NCBI RefSeq assembly: GCF_012349115.1
Contig: NZ_PQIG01000089.1
Span: 186,001-250,000 of the forward strand
Reading direction: 5' to 3'
Source of the DNA: Rhizobium ruizarguesonis
GTDB lineage: Bacteria > Pseudomonadota > Alphaproteobacteria > Rhizobiales > Rhizobiaceae
Length of the DNA: 64,000 nucleotides
The translations under genes were made by a program, and so were the position numbers. The notes beneath the pieces are model-generated. The model was not told the origin of the DNA, searched no databases, and was given only the letters and a program-made list of their open reading frames with translations. Below are positions 57,054 through 64,000 of the stretch, in pieces (position 1 is the stretch's first letter; the number at the start of each line of letters is the position of its first letter).

Positions 57054-57785
57054 TCAATCGCCCTTGTTGCCGAATATCTTTTTCAGCATGTCGGCCATCG
57101 GGCCGGTCACCGGCAGCTTCGGCTGGTTGTGGCCGCGAGCCTGATGGATATGCGACTGGCCGGCCGGCTTCTTCTCGGCGTCCTTTTTTTCCTTCGCTGG
57201 CTTCTCCTCCTCGGCCTTGCCGCCGAGCGCCAGCGCGATCTTGTTCATCAACTGCGAATCCTCGTTTCGCACCAGCATATCGGCATTGTCGGCGAGCGTG
57301 TCCAGAAGCGGCTCCACCCAGGCCTTGTCGGCCTTGGCGAAATCGCCGAGCACGTGGTTCTGCACCATTTCCTTGACGCCGGGATGGCCGATGCCGAGGC
57401 GCAGCCGCCGATACTCCTTGCCGCAATGGGCGTCGAGCGACTTGATGCCGTTGTGGCCGTTGTGGCCGCCACCGGTCTTCAGCCGCGCCTTGCCCTGGGG
57501 AAGGTCGAGTTCGTCGTAGATCGCCACGAGATCGGCCGGCTGGAGCTTGTAGAAACGCATCGCTTCGCCGACAGACTCGCCGGAAAGATTCATGAAGGTC
57601 TGCGGCTTGATCAGCAGCACCTTCTCGCCGCCGAGCTCGCCCTCGGCGATCTCGGCCCTGAACTTCTTCGACCAGGGCGAAAAGCTGTGGCGCCGATGAA
57701 TGGCATCGACGGCCATGAAGCCGATATTGTGGCGGTTGCCGGCGTATTTGCCGCCGGGATTGCCGAGACCCGCGATGATCAGCAT
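57054..57785 (-). CDS. pth: Peptidyl-tRNA hydrolase
   Basis: The enzyme frees tRNA from peptidyl-tRNA that drops off the ribosome. It has GLGNPGGKYAGNRHNIGFM with catalytic His19, FMNLSGESVGEAMRFY, and GGHNGHNGIKSL. The 243-residue length includes a C-terminal extension of about 45 residues (Lys/Glu/Ala/Gln-rich) beyond the usual domain. It lies 106 bases after the binding-protein gene and just before the GNAT, on the same strand. Confidence 0.95.
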   Translation of the reverse strand: MLIIAGLGNPGGKYAGNRHNIGFMAVDAIHRRHSFSPWSKKFRAEIAEGELGGEKVLLIKPQTFMNLSGESVGEAMRFYKLQPADLVAIYDELDLPQGKARLKTGGGHNGHNGIKSLDAHCGKEYRRLRLGIGHPGVKEMVQNHVLGDFAKADKAWVEPLLDTLADNADMLVRNEDSQLMNKIALALGGKAEEEKPAKEKKDAEKKPAGQSHIHQARGHNQPKLPVTGPMADMLKKIFGNKGD

Positions 57786-57891
57786 GGTCTGTTTTTCCTT
57801 GCTAGAACTTCCCGCCGTTCACCACCGCGAAATGAAAGCAAAGTCAAGCGGAAAGGGCAGCGGTCTGTCGGCCAAAGTCGCTCAGACAGGG

Positions 57892-58605
57892 TCAGTCCGA
57901 CAGGTTCATGCCGTATTTCAGGAAGATCTGCTTCTGGTCACCATCGGCGATCAGCTTGTCGAGGGCAGCCTGCATCCTGGCGAGCAGATCGGCCGGAAAG
58001 TTCTTCTCGCAGGCGATGCCCATCGGCTGGGAGGAGAGCACGGTCACCATCTCCACCGGCTGGTCGACCTGCAGCTTTTCGAAATAGAGTTCGGAGATCG
58101 GCATCATGTCGATGCGCCCGCCAAGCAGTTTGCGCAGCGTCGCGTTGAAGTCGCTGGCGACATCGAGCTTGGTGAAGCCCTTCTCCTTCAGGATCGTCTC
58201 GGTGTAATCCTCGCGCTGAGTGCCGACCGTATATTTCTTCGCCTCGTCCAGATTGCTGGCGGTGACATCAGAACCCTTGCGGGTGATCAGGATGTTGCGG
58301 TCGATGAGCAGCGGCTCGACCCATTTAAACAACGGGTCGCGCGCGCCGTTATGGGCGGTCGCAAAGACACAGGTCATCGGCGCCGTGCGGGCAAGGCTGA
58401 AAGCACGCGCCCAGGGCATGATCTCGATGGTGAAGTCGACGCCGATGGCGGCCATTATCTTTTCGACCTGCTCGACGGTCGCGCCCTTGATCTCCTTGCC
58501 TTCGCGGTAGTTGAAGGGGGCATAATCCTCGGTCGCGAAGGTCACCGTTTGCGCATGGGCGGTGCATGGCAGCACCAGGCATGCGAGAAGCAGGAGCTTT
58601 TTCAT
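57892..58605 (-). CDS. Periplasmic substrate-binding protein (SBP_bac_3 type), probable sensor partner
   Basis: The 237-residue protein has a signal peptide (MKKLLLLACLVLPCTAHAQ), then a bilobed amino-acid-type binding fold with VTFATEDYAPFNYREGKE, EIKGATVEQVEKIMAAIG and GRIDMMPISELYFEKL. There is no ABC permease or ATPase gene nearby. Instead it lies 25 bases downstream of a GGDEF-EAL gene on the same strand, so it may present a ligand to that protein's periplasmic domain. The ATG at 58605 is preferred because AAGGAG is well spaced. Confidence 0.85.
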   Translation of the reverse strand: MKKLLLLACLVLPCTAHAQTVTFATEDYAPFNYREGKEIKGATVEQVEKIMAAIGVDFTIEIMPWARAFSLARTAPMTCVFATAHNGARDPLFKWVEPLLIDRNILITRKGSDVTASNLDEAKKYTVGTQREDYTETILKEKGFTKLDVASDFNATLRKLLGGRIDMMPISELYFEKLQVDQPVEMVTVLSSQPMGIACEKNFPADLLARMQAALDKLIADGDQKQIFLKYGMNLSD

Positions 58606-58630
58606 CGGTATCATCTCCTTCGTTCTTCGT

Positions 58631-60982
58631 TTACGAGGCGCGTGCGATGGCCGATTGCGAGGCCATCAGTTCCTCGATCAGCGTGGCTGCGTGCTGCGGA
58701 CGGTGGAAGAGGTAGCCCTGGCCATAGTCAAGTCCCATCTGGTGGAGCGTGCGGCACTCCTCTTCGGTCTCGATGCCTTCGGCAATAACGGTGCAGTCCA
58801 TCTTGTGGGAGAGCGTGGTGATGCCTTCGATCAGCATGCGGCTCTTCTGGCGCACGTCGTCATCGCCGTCGTTGATCGCGCGGGTGAACGACTGGTCGAT
58901 CTTGATGATGTCGACAGGGAAGCGGTTAAGGTAGCTCAGCGACGAATAGCCGGTGCCGAAGTCGTCAAGCGCGATACGGCAGCCGAAGCGACGAAGCTCG
59001 GTGACGATCATGCGGATCTCAGGGTTGTCGTGCATCAGCACGGCCTCGGTGATCTCGACGACGATGCGCTCGGGGCGGATGCCGTGGCGACCGACGATGG
59101 CGGCAAGACGGGCCGGCAGCGCCGGCTCGAACTGCAGCGGCGAGAAGTTGATGGCGAGATAGGTATCCTGCATACCGGGGATGCGGGAAATCTTCGCGAG
59201 GTTGGCGACCGCCTTTTCCATGATGACGTTGCCGACGCGGACAATTTTTGCCGTCTCCTCGGCGACACTGATGATCTCGGCCGGCGGCATCAAGCCCTTC
59301 TGTGGATGGTTGAGACGCAATAGCGCCTCGAAACCTGATATGCCGCGACCGTTCAGGTTGACGATCGGCTGCAGGAAGGCCTCGAACCAGTTGTCGACGA
59401 GGCCGGCTTCGATATTGGCTTCGATCTCGGCGCGGCTGCGGGCACGGTCGAGCATGGCATTGTCGAAGAGCTGCGCGCCGTTTTTGCCGTCGCGTTTCTT
59501 GGCATACATCGCCATGTCGGATTTCTGCAGCAGTTCGGCCGCGGTTGCGGCATGATGCGGATAGATGGCGATGCCGACGGAAGCGCTCAGATGCATGTCC
59601 GGGGCGAATGGCGTTTCGAAGAGCGTGGCAATCTGCTCGCACATTGCCTTGGCGCGTTTTTCGGCATCCTTCGCCGGCAGCAAGATGGCAAATTCGTCGC
59701 CGCCGAGACGGGCTGCCTCGTCGGAGGGGGCAAGATGCGTTTTCAGGCGCTCGACGAGCTCGACCAGCGCCATGTCGCCGGCGGCATGGCCCATATTGTC
59801 GTTGATCCACTTGAAACGGTCGAGATCGACGAAGAGACAGGCGAGTTCCTGGCCGGCGGCGTCGGCGGCGGCGATCTTGTTGTCGAGGACGGCTTCGAAG
59901 CCCTGGCGATTAAGAAGCCCGGTCAGGTGATCGGTGATTGCCTGGCGGTGGTTGCGGTCCTCGGAGGCCTTGAGTTCGGTGACATCGGTCATGACCGATA
60001 GCGAGAGGCGGTCGTGAGCGCCGGCTCCCGCCTCTGATTCCATGATCAGGACGTCCATGGTGCGACCGTCCAAGCAGACAAACTTGACGGTGACGGTCAT
60101 GCCGCTTTCGGCCCGGCGGCGCTTGACGAATTTGTCACGGGTGGCGGAAGTGACGAGATCGGCGAAGTTGCGGCCGATGACGGCGGCGCGGTTATACCCT
60201 GTGGCAAGCAGCCAATAATCACTGACGGCGGTGATGCGGTCTTCCTCGTCGAGCGAGAAGAGCATGGCGGGCGTCAGATTGTAGATGTCGGTGGCGCGGC
60301 GGTGGGCGAGTTTCAGCTCCTTTTCCTCGCTTTCGAGCTTGGTCTGCATCTCGTTAAAGCTATGGGCAAGCCGTCCCATCTCGTCGTTCGACTGCCAGTC
60401 GACATGATGGCGGGAGCCCAGCTGGCGGGTGGCCTCGATCGCCGCCGTCAGCCGCATCAGCGGCTGGATGACGAAGAAACGGTTGCCGATCAGCGCCGTG
60501 CCGAAAACGGTCAGCACCGCGAAGATGAAGATCGAAATGAAGACGACCTCTTCCTGCTTCAGGCCGGAAAACAGGCCGAGCGCGGGATAATAGACGCTGA
60601 TGCTGCCGAGGTTCTTCGGACCGTCGACAGTGTTGTAGATGATGGCGCGCGACACCTGCACCAGCTTGCCGCCGAAGGAGCGCGGAATGGTAGACTGGCT
60701 GACATCGAGCTGGCCTGACTGGTCACGCACTTCGACCTTGACGATGGCGCCCTGGGAAACGACCGTCGCGCTGATCTGGGTAACGCTCTCCTCATCGAGG
60801 TCCCACAGCGGTTTGGCCAGCGCCTGGGCATTGGCGACGAGAAGAACGGAGATGTGATCGCGTATTTCCTTGTCGGCTCGTTCCGAGGAAAGGAAAAGGA
60901 AGAGAACAAAGAGGGGAGCAACAAAAACAAGCAGCGCTCCGCAAACTATCGCAAAAAATCTGTTCTCAACGGAATTGTTCAT
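58631..60982 (-). CDS. Membrane GGDEF-EAL protein (HAMP-PAS-GGDEF-EAL)
   Basis: The 783-residue protein has a membrane span at about residues 8-32, a periplasmic domain to about 150, a second span at about 155-180, HAMP, PAS, then GGDEF (active-site GGDEF intact at residue 427) and EAL (EALLRL intact at about 552, with DDFGTGYSSL). It could make and break cyclic-di-GMP. The periplasmic domain has no known ligand fold that I recognise. The next gene encodes a periplasmic binding protein. The ATG at 60982 (MNNSVENRFF) is chosen; a frame upstream to 61057 is not. rplY lies upstream with a terminator between. Confidence 0.93.
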   Translation of the reverse strand: MNNSVENRFFAIVCGALLVFVAPLFVLFLFLSSERADKEIRDHISVLLVANAQALAKPLWDLDEESVTQISATVVSQGAIVKVEVRDQSGQLDVSQSTIPRSFGGKLVQVSRAIIYNTVDGPKNLGSISVYYPALGLFSGLKQEEVVFISIFIFAVLTVFGTALIGNRFFVIQPLMRLTAAIEATRQLGSRHHVDWQSNDEMGRLAHSFNEMQTKLESEEKELKLAHRRATDIYNLTPAMLFSLDEEDRITAVSDYWLLATGYNRAAVIGRNFADLVTSATRDKFVKRRRAESGMTVTVKFVCLDGRTMDVLIMESEAGAGAHDRLSLSVMTDVTELKASEDRNHRQAITDHLTGLLNRQGFEAVLDNKIAAADAAGQELACLFVDLDRFKWINDNMGHAAGDMALVELVERLKTHLAPSDEAARLGGDEFAILLPAKDAEKRAKAMCEQIATLFETPFAPDMHLSASVGIAIYPHHAATAAELLQKSDMAMYAKKRDGKNGAQLFDNAMLDRARSRAEIEANIEAGLVDNWFEAFLQPIVNLNGRGISGFEALLRLNHPQKGLMPPAEIISVAEETAKIVRVGNVIMEKAVANLAKISRIPGMQDTYLAINFSPLQFEPALPARLAAIVGRHGIRPERIVVEITEAVLMHDNPEIRMIVTELRRFGCRIALDDFGTGYSSLSYLNRFPVDIIKIDQSFTRAINDGDDDVRQKSRMLIEGITTLSHKMDCTVIAEGIETEEECRTLHQMGLDYGQGYLFHRPQHAATLIEELMASQSAIARAS

Positions 60983-61108
60983 GTTTCCGTCTACTCCCCC
61001 GGGCCGCCATATTTGCCGTCGCGCATTAGGCGGGCTTCTTCGCAGCTGACGGAACATGCTTTCACGAATTTGTTAAATGTTGCTGAAACGGGGCGTTTGC
61101 GGACAATG

Positions 61109-61137
61109 AAAAGCCCGCTTTCCAGGGGAAAGCGGGC
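61109..61137 (-). terminator. Terminator after rplY
   Basis: GCCCGCTTTCC and GGAAAGCGGGC form an 11-base stem (61113-61123 with 61127-61137) and the minus strand continues TTTTCATT. It ends the rplY transcript 29 bases after its stop and separates it from the GGDEF-EAL gene. Confidence 0.85.
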
Positions 61138-61165
61138 CATATGCTTTACAAATTGGTCGAAGCGA

Positions 61166-61774
61166 TCAGGCTTCGGCTCCACCTTCCGCAGCGCTCTCGT
61201 CAATGCCGCCAGCCGGGGCAATGATGGTCGCGATCGTGAAGTCGCGGTCGATCACAGGAGTGACACCCTTCGGCAGAGTGACTTCCGAGATATGGATGCT
61301 GTCGCCGATCTTCTTGCCGCCGAGGTCAATGTTGAAGAACTCAGGGATCGCATCGGCCGGGCAATGAACTTCGACTTCATGGCGAACGATGTTCAGAACG
61401 CCGCCGACCTTGAGGCCCGGGGACTTCTCTTCGTTGATGAAGTGAACCGGGATTTCGACGGTCACCTGGGTGTTACCGGAGACGCGCAGGAAATCGACAT
61501 GCAACGTGAAGTCACGGACCGGATCGAGCTGGTAGTCCTTCGGCAGAACCTTGTGCTTCTTGCCGTCGACTTCGATCGTCGCCACGGTGGTCATAAAACC
61601 ACCGGCGTGAATGCGCTTCGTCACCTCATTGGTGTTGAGAGCGATGGCAATGGGGGCCTGCTTGTCACCGTAGATGACAGCGGGTATCAAACCGTTGCGG
61701 CGAAGTTCACGGGCGGACCCCTTACCAACCCGTTCGCGCGCCTCGGCCTTGAGCTCGTAAGTTTCCTGGCTCAT
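61166..61774 (-). CDS. rplY: 50S ribosomal protein L25/general stress protein Ctc
   Basis: The 202-residue protein is the long Ctc form: an L25 domain (KAEARERVGKGSARELRR, VIYGDKQAPIAI) followed by a C-terminal beta domain (VEIPVHFINEEKSPGLKVGG, SIHISEVTLPKGVTPV). It binds 5S rRNA. In many bacteria it sits directly beside pth and ychF. Here pth follows only after the GGDEF-EAL and binding-protein genes, which look inserted. Confidence 0.95.
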   Translation of the reverse strand: MSQETYELKAEARERVGKGSARELRRNGLIPAVIYGDKQAPIAIALNTNEVTKRIHAGGFMTTVATIEVDGKKHKVLPKDYQLDPVRDFTLHVDFLRVSGNTQVTVEIPVHFINEEKSPGLKVGGVLNIVRHEVEVHCPADAIPEFFNIDLGGKKIGDSIHISEVTLPKGVTPVIDRDFTIATIIAPAGGIDESAAEGGAEA

Positions 61775-62070
61775 GGCTATTCCTTTCGAGGTTATTTGGA
61801 GAGTTCGGCGGCGGGCAAAAGCCTTGTTCCGACGAACCGGAGGCGGTATGATCCGACCTCATCCGCGTTGCCTCCAAGGGTGTCTACACGGACCGGTGGC
61901 CTATATTATAAGTCGATCGGAAACGCAAGTTGCGGATTTGGGTTGTTTTTTGCCCATATACACGCTTTCGCCAAGGTTTAACCATCGAAAACGAAATCGG
62001 CGGCGATTAATAAATCCTGCGTTTACCCGCCAATATAAGCAGGGCCGTCTCAATTTGCCGGTTGCCTCTC

Positions 62071-64000
62071 ATGTTGCGTGTCCTTTCCTGCATCACCGTC
62101 GAACACAGCCTTCCGCATCTGATCTTCGCCACCGTTATCTGTGTGCTCGGATCGATGCTGTCGATGCGCCTCTTCACCCGGGTGCGCCGATCGCAGGGGC
62201 TGCAGAAAACCAACTGGCTGTTTCTCTCCGGTTTCGTTGGCGGCTCGACCATCTGGACGACGCATTTCATCGCGATGCTCGGCTACCAGACGCCGGTGGC
62301 GAACGGCTATGAGCCGACGTTGACGCTGCTGTCGCTGTTCGCCGCCGTCGCGACGACGATGATCGGCTTTGCCATCGCGTCAATCGCGCAGAAGAGCGCG
62401 CTTATCGAGGCAGGCGGCGTGATCGTCGGCCTCGGCATCGCGGTCATGCACTATGTCGGGATCGCCGGTTACGAGGTCGAGGGTCGTCTCGAATGGCAGG
62501 CCTCCTATGTCGTCGCCTCGCTGGTCTTGGCCGGCTTGTTCGGCGCAGTCGCCACCAATCGCGTCGGCCGGCCGATCACGCGTTTCTGCCGCCACGGGGC
62601 TGCCCTTTCGCTGATCCTTGCGATCGTGCTCACACATTTCACCGGCATGGCGGGGCTGACGATCTTGCCGGATGCCACTGTTGCGGCACCCACCGAGATC
62701 ATCTCGGACGGCATCATGACCGGTCTCGTCAGCGCCGTCATGATCATCATCCTGGCGCTGGGTGCCTCCACCTATATCATCGACATGCAGTCGACGCAGG
62801 CAGCCGTCGAGCGTTACCGCCATCTGTCGCTGCATGACCCGCTGACCAATCTTGCCAATCGCGCCGCCTTCAACGAGCATCTGTCGGCGCTGGTCAACAA
62901 GCCGAGGGACATGACGGCCAATATCGCCGTGCTCTCCTTCGACCTCGACCGTTTCAAGGAAATCAACGACGTTCACGGTCACGCCGCCGGCGATGCCGTG
63001 CTGCGCGCCGTCGCCGAGCGGCTGTTCAAGATCATGCAGAACGGCCAGTTCGTGGCGCGGGTCGGCGGCGACGAGTTCGTGGCCGTCATGTGCGATTATT
63101 TCGTCCGTTCGGACGCCAAGGGACTGGCACAACGCATGCTCGACGAGATCGCTCGGCCGATCGAATGGAACGGCCATGCGCTGACCGTCGGCTCCAGTAT
63201 CGGTATCTCCACCTATCCCGGACAGGCGGACAATTTGGACGACCTGTTGTCGCAGGCCGATATCGCCATGTATCGGGCAAAATCGACAGCGACCAACAGC
63301 ATATGCTTCTACGAGCCCTCGATGGACCAGGCAGCGCGCGAACGCAACGCGCTGGCGAGCGAGATGCGGGAGGGATTGGCGCGCGGCGAATTCGAGCTGT
63401 TCTACCAGCAGCAGAATGACACGGTGACGCGCGACATCGTTGGCCTGGAAGTGCTCCTGCGCTGGAGACATCCCGCGCGCGGCTACATCGCACCCGTCGA
63501 ATTCATTCCGATCGCGGAAAAGACCGGCTTTATCATTGAGCTTGGTGAATGGGTGCTGCGGGCCGCTTGCGCGGAAGCGGCGACCTGGAAGAACCCGTTA
63601 CGCATCGCCGTCAACGTCGCGCCGCAGCAGCTCGGCGACAACCGCCTACCGCAGATCGTGCATCAGATCCTGCTCGAGACCGGCCTGCCGGCGGCGCGAC
63701 TCGAGATCGAGATCACCGAATCCGGCATCATCGCCGATCATCAACATGCGCTGCAGGCAATCCGCCGGCTGAAAGCGCTGGGCGTAAAGGTGGCGATGGA
63801 CGATTACGGCACGGGTTATTCGTCACTGTCGACACTGCAGAGCTTCCCGTTCGACAAGATCAAGATCGACCGCGCCTTCGTCGACGGCGTCGTCACCAAC
63901 AAGCAGTCTGCGGCGATCGTGCGTTCGACGCTCATTCTTGCGGCAAGCCTCGACATACCGGTGCTTGCTGAAGGCGTCGAAAACGAAGACCATATCGATT
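62071..64000 (+). CDS. MHYT-GGDEF-EAL protein (3' end outside window)
   Basis: The frame is open from the ATG at 62071 to the window end (643 codons seen). The first 230 residues are membrane-spanning and carry MHYT-type signals: WTTHFIAML, MHYVGIAGY and LTHFTGMAG, which may bind a metal or a diatomic gas. A GGDEF domain follows, with intact GGDEF (VGGDEF near residue 332). An EAL domain has GLEVLLRW near 460, so the motif reads EVL, and MDDYGTGYSSLSTL later. It likely controls cyclic-di-GMP. The true C-terminus lies beyond the window, after AEGVENEDHID. Confidence 0.93.
   Translation, partial: MLRVLSCITVEHSLPHLIFATVICVLGSMLSMRLFTRVRRSQGLQKTNWLFLSGFVGGSTIWTTHFIAMLGYQTPVANGYEPTLTLLSLFAAVATTMIGFAIASIAQKSALIEAGGVIVGLGIAVMHYVGIAGYEVEGRLEWQASYVVASLVLAGLFGAVATNRVGRPITRFCRHGAALSLILAIVLTHFTGMAGLTILPDATVAAPTEIISDGIMTGLVSAVMIIILALGASTYIIDMQSTQAAVERYRHLSLHDPLTNLANRAAFNEHLSALVNKPRDMTANIAVLSFDLDRFKEINDVHGHAAGDAVLRAVAERLFKIMQNGQFVARVGGDEFVAVMCDYFVRSDAKGLAQRMLDEIARPIEWNGHALTVGSSIGISTYPGQADNLDDLLSQADIAMYRAKSTATNSICFYEPSMDQAARERNALASEMREGLARGEFELFYQQQNDTVTRDIVGLEVLLRWRHPARGYIAPVEFIPIAEKTGFIIELGEWVLRAACAEAATWKNPLRIAVNVAPQQLGDNRLPQIVHQILLETGLPAARLEIEITESGIIADHQHALQAIRRLKALGVKVAMDDYGTGYSSLSTLQSFPFDKIKIDRAFVDGVVTNKQSAAIVRSTLILAASLDIPVLAEGVENEDHID

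Noticed and set aside
1..64000. tRNA, rRNA, CRISPR, insertion-sequence or prophage signals
   Set aside because: I saw no cloverleaf-like stretches, spaced direct repeats or transposase motifs by eye; a tRNAscan or IS search would be decisive and was not possible.

Overview
The window is chromosomal DNA of an alphaproteobacterium, almost certainly a Rhizobium of the R. etli / R. leguminosarum group. The reasons are a fused trpE-trpG gene behind a Trp-Trp-Trp leader peptide, a RirA-type iron box before a haem receptor, a petABC bc1 operon, a ClpS2-type adaptor, long LeuA, GC-rich codon use, and palindromic repeats scattered between genes. I see no phage, insertion sequence, CRISPR array, rRNA or tRNA gene. 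It is mostly core metabolism with a few accessory pieces. The assignment to genus is inference from these traits; no database was searched.

Layout. 1-4.4 kb: a truncated coiled-coil gene, a DUF2333 protein, a PAS-domain protein paired with a LuxR-type regulator, an intergenic stretch with two tiny ORFs, and a YqhA-family membrane protein. 4.6-9.9 kb: formate-THF ligase, an extensin-like secreted protein and a TonB-dependent haem-type receptor under a RirA-like operator. 9.9-15.8 kb: the attenuated trpE(G), DUF2161, a cation-diffusion transporter overlapping queF, and a DUF2076 protein. 16-24.9 kb: a ClpP-type protease, an SDR lacking the usual lysine, BenE-like symporter, leuA with a leucine-rich leader, a divergent HxlR / quinone oxidoreductase pair, an ECF sigma / anti-sigma pair and a TPR lipoprotein-like secreted protein.

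25-35.7 kb: metallophosphatase, Nudix, glutathionyl-hydroquinone reductase, two GNATs, and a tightly packed minus-strand operon of MoxR ATPase, DUF58, BatA/DUF4159 and a second large membrane protein. 35.8-42.7 kb: DUF1285 - CoA pyrophosphatase - CCA-adding enzyme (each overlapping by 4 bases), small proteins, hemF, a Na/Pi cotransporter and trmL. 43-48.3 kb: two paralogous ABC exporters flanking an orphan ribbon-helix-helix protein, and a membrane-anchored endonuclease/phosphatase-fold protein. 48.5-57.8 kb: petABC, apt, two overlapping MaoC-type genes, a membrane protein, ychF, a vapBC toxin-antitoxin pair, clpS, a GNAT and pth. 57.9-64 kb: a periplasmic binding protein paired with a GGDEF-EAL protein, rplY, and an MHYT-GGDEF-EAL protein cut by the window end.

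The most interesting signals are: a family of about 105-base double-hairpin repeats, two copies of which supply the same C-terminal tail and stop codon to two unrelated proteins; a binding-protein / cyclic-di-GMP enzyme pair wedged between rplY and pth; leader-peptide control of trp and probably leu genes; and an orphan RHH protein between duplicated exporters.
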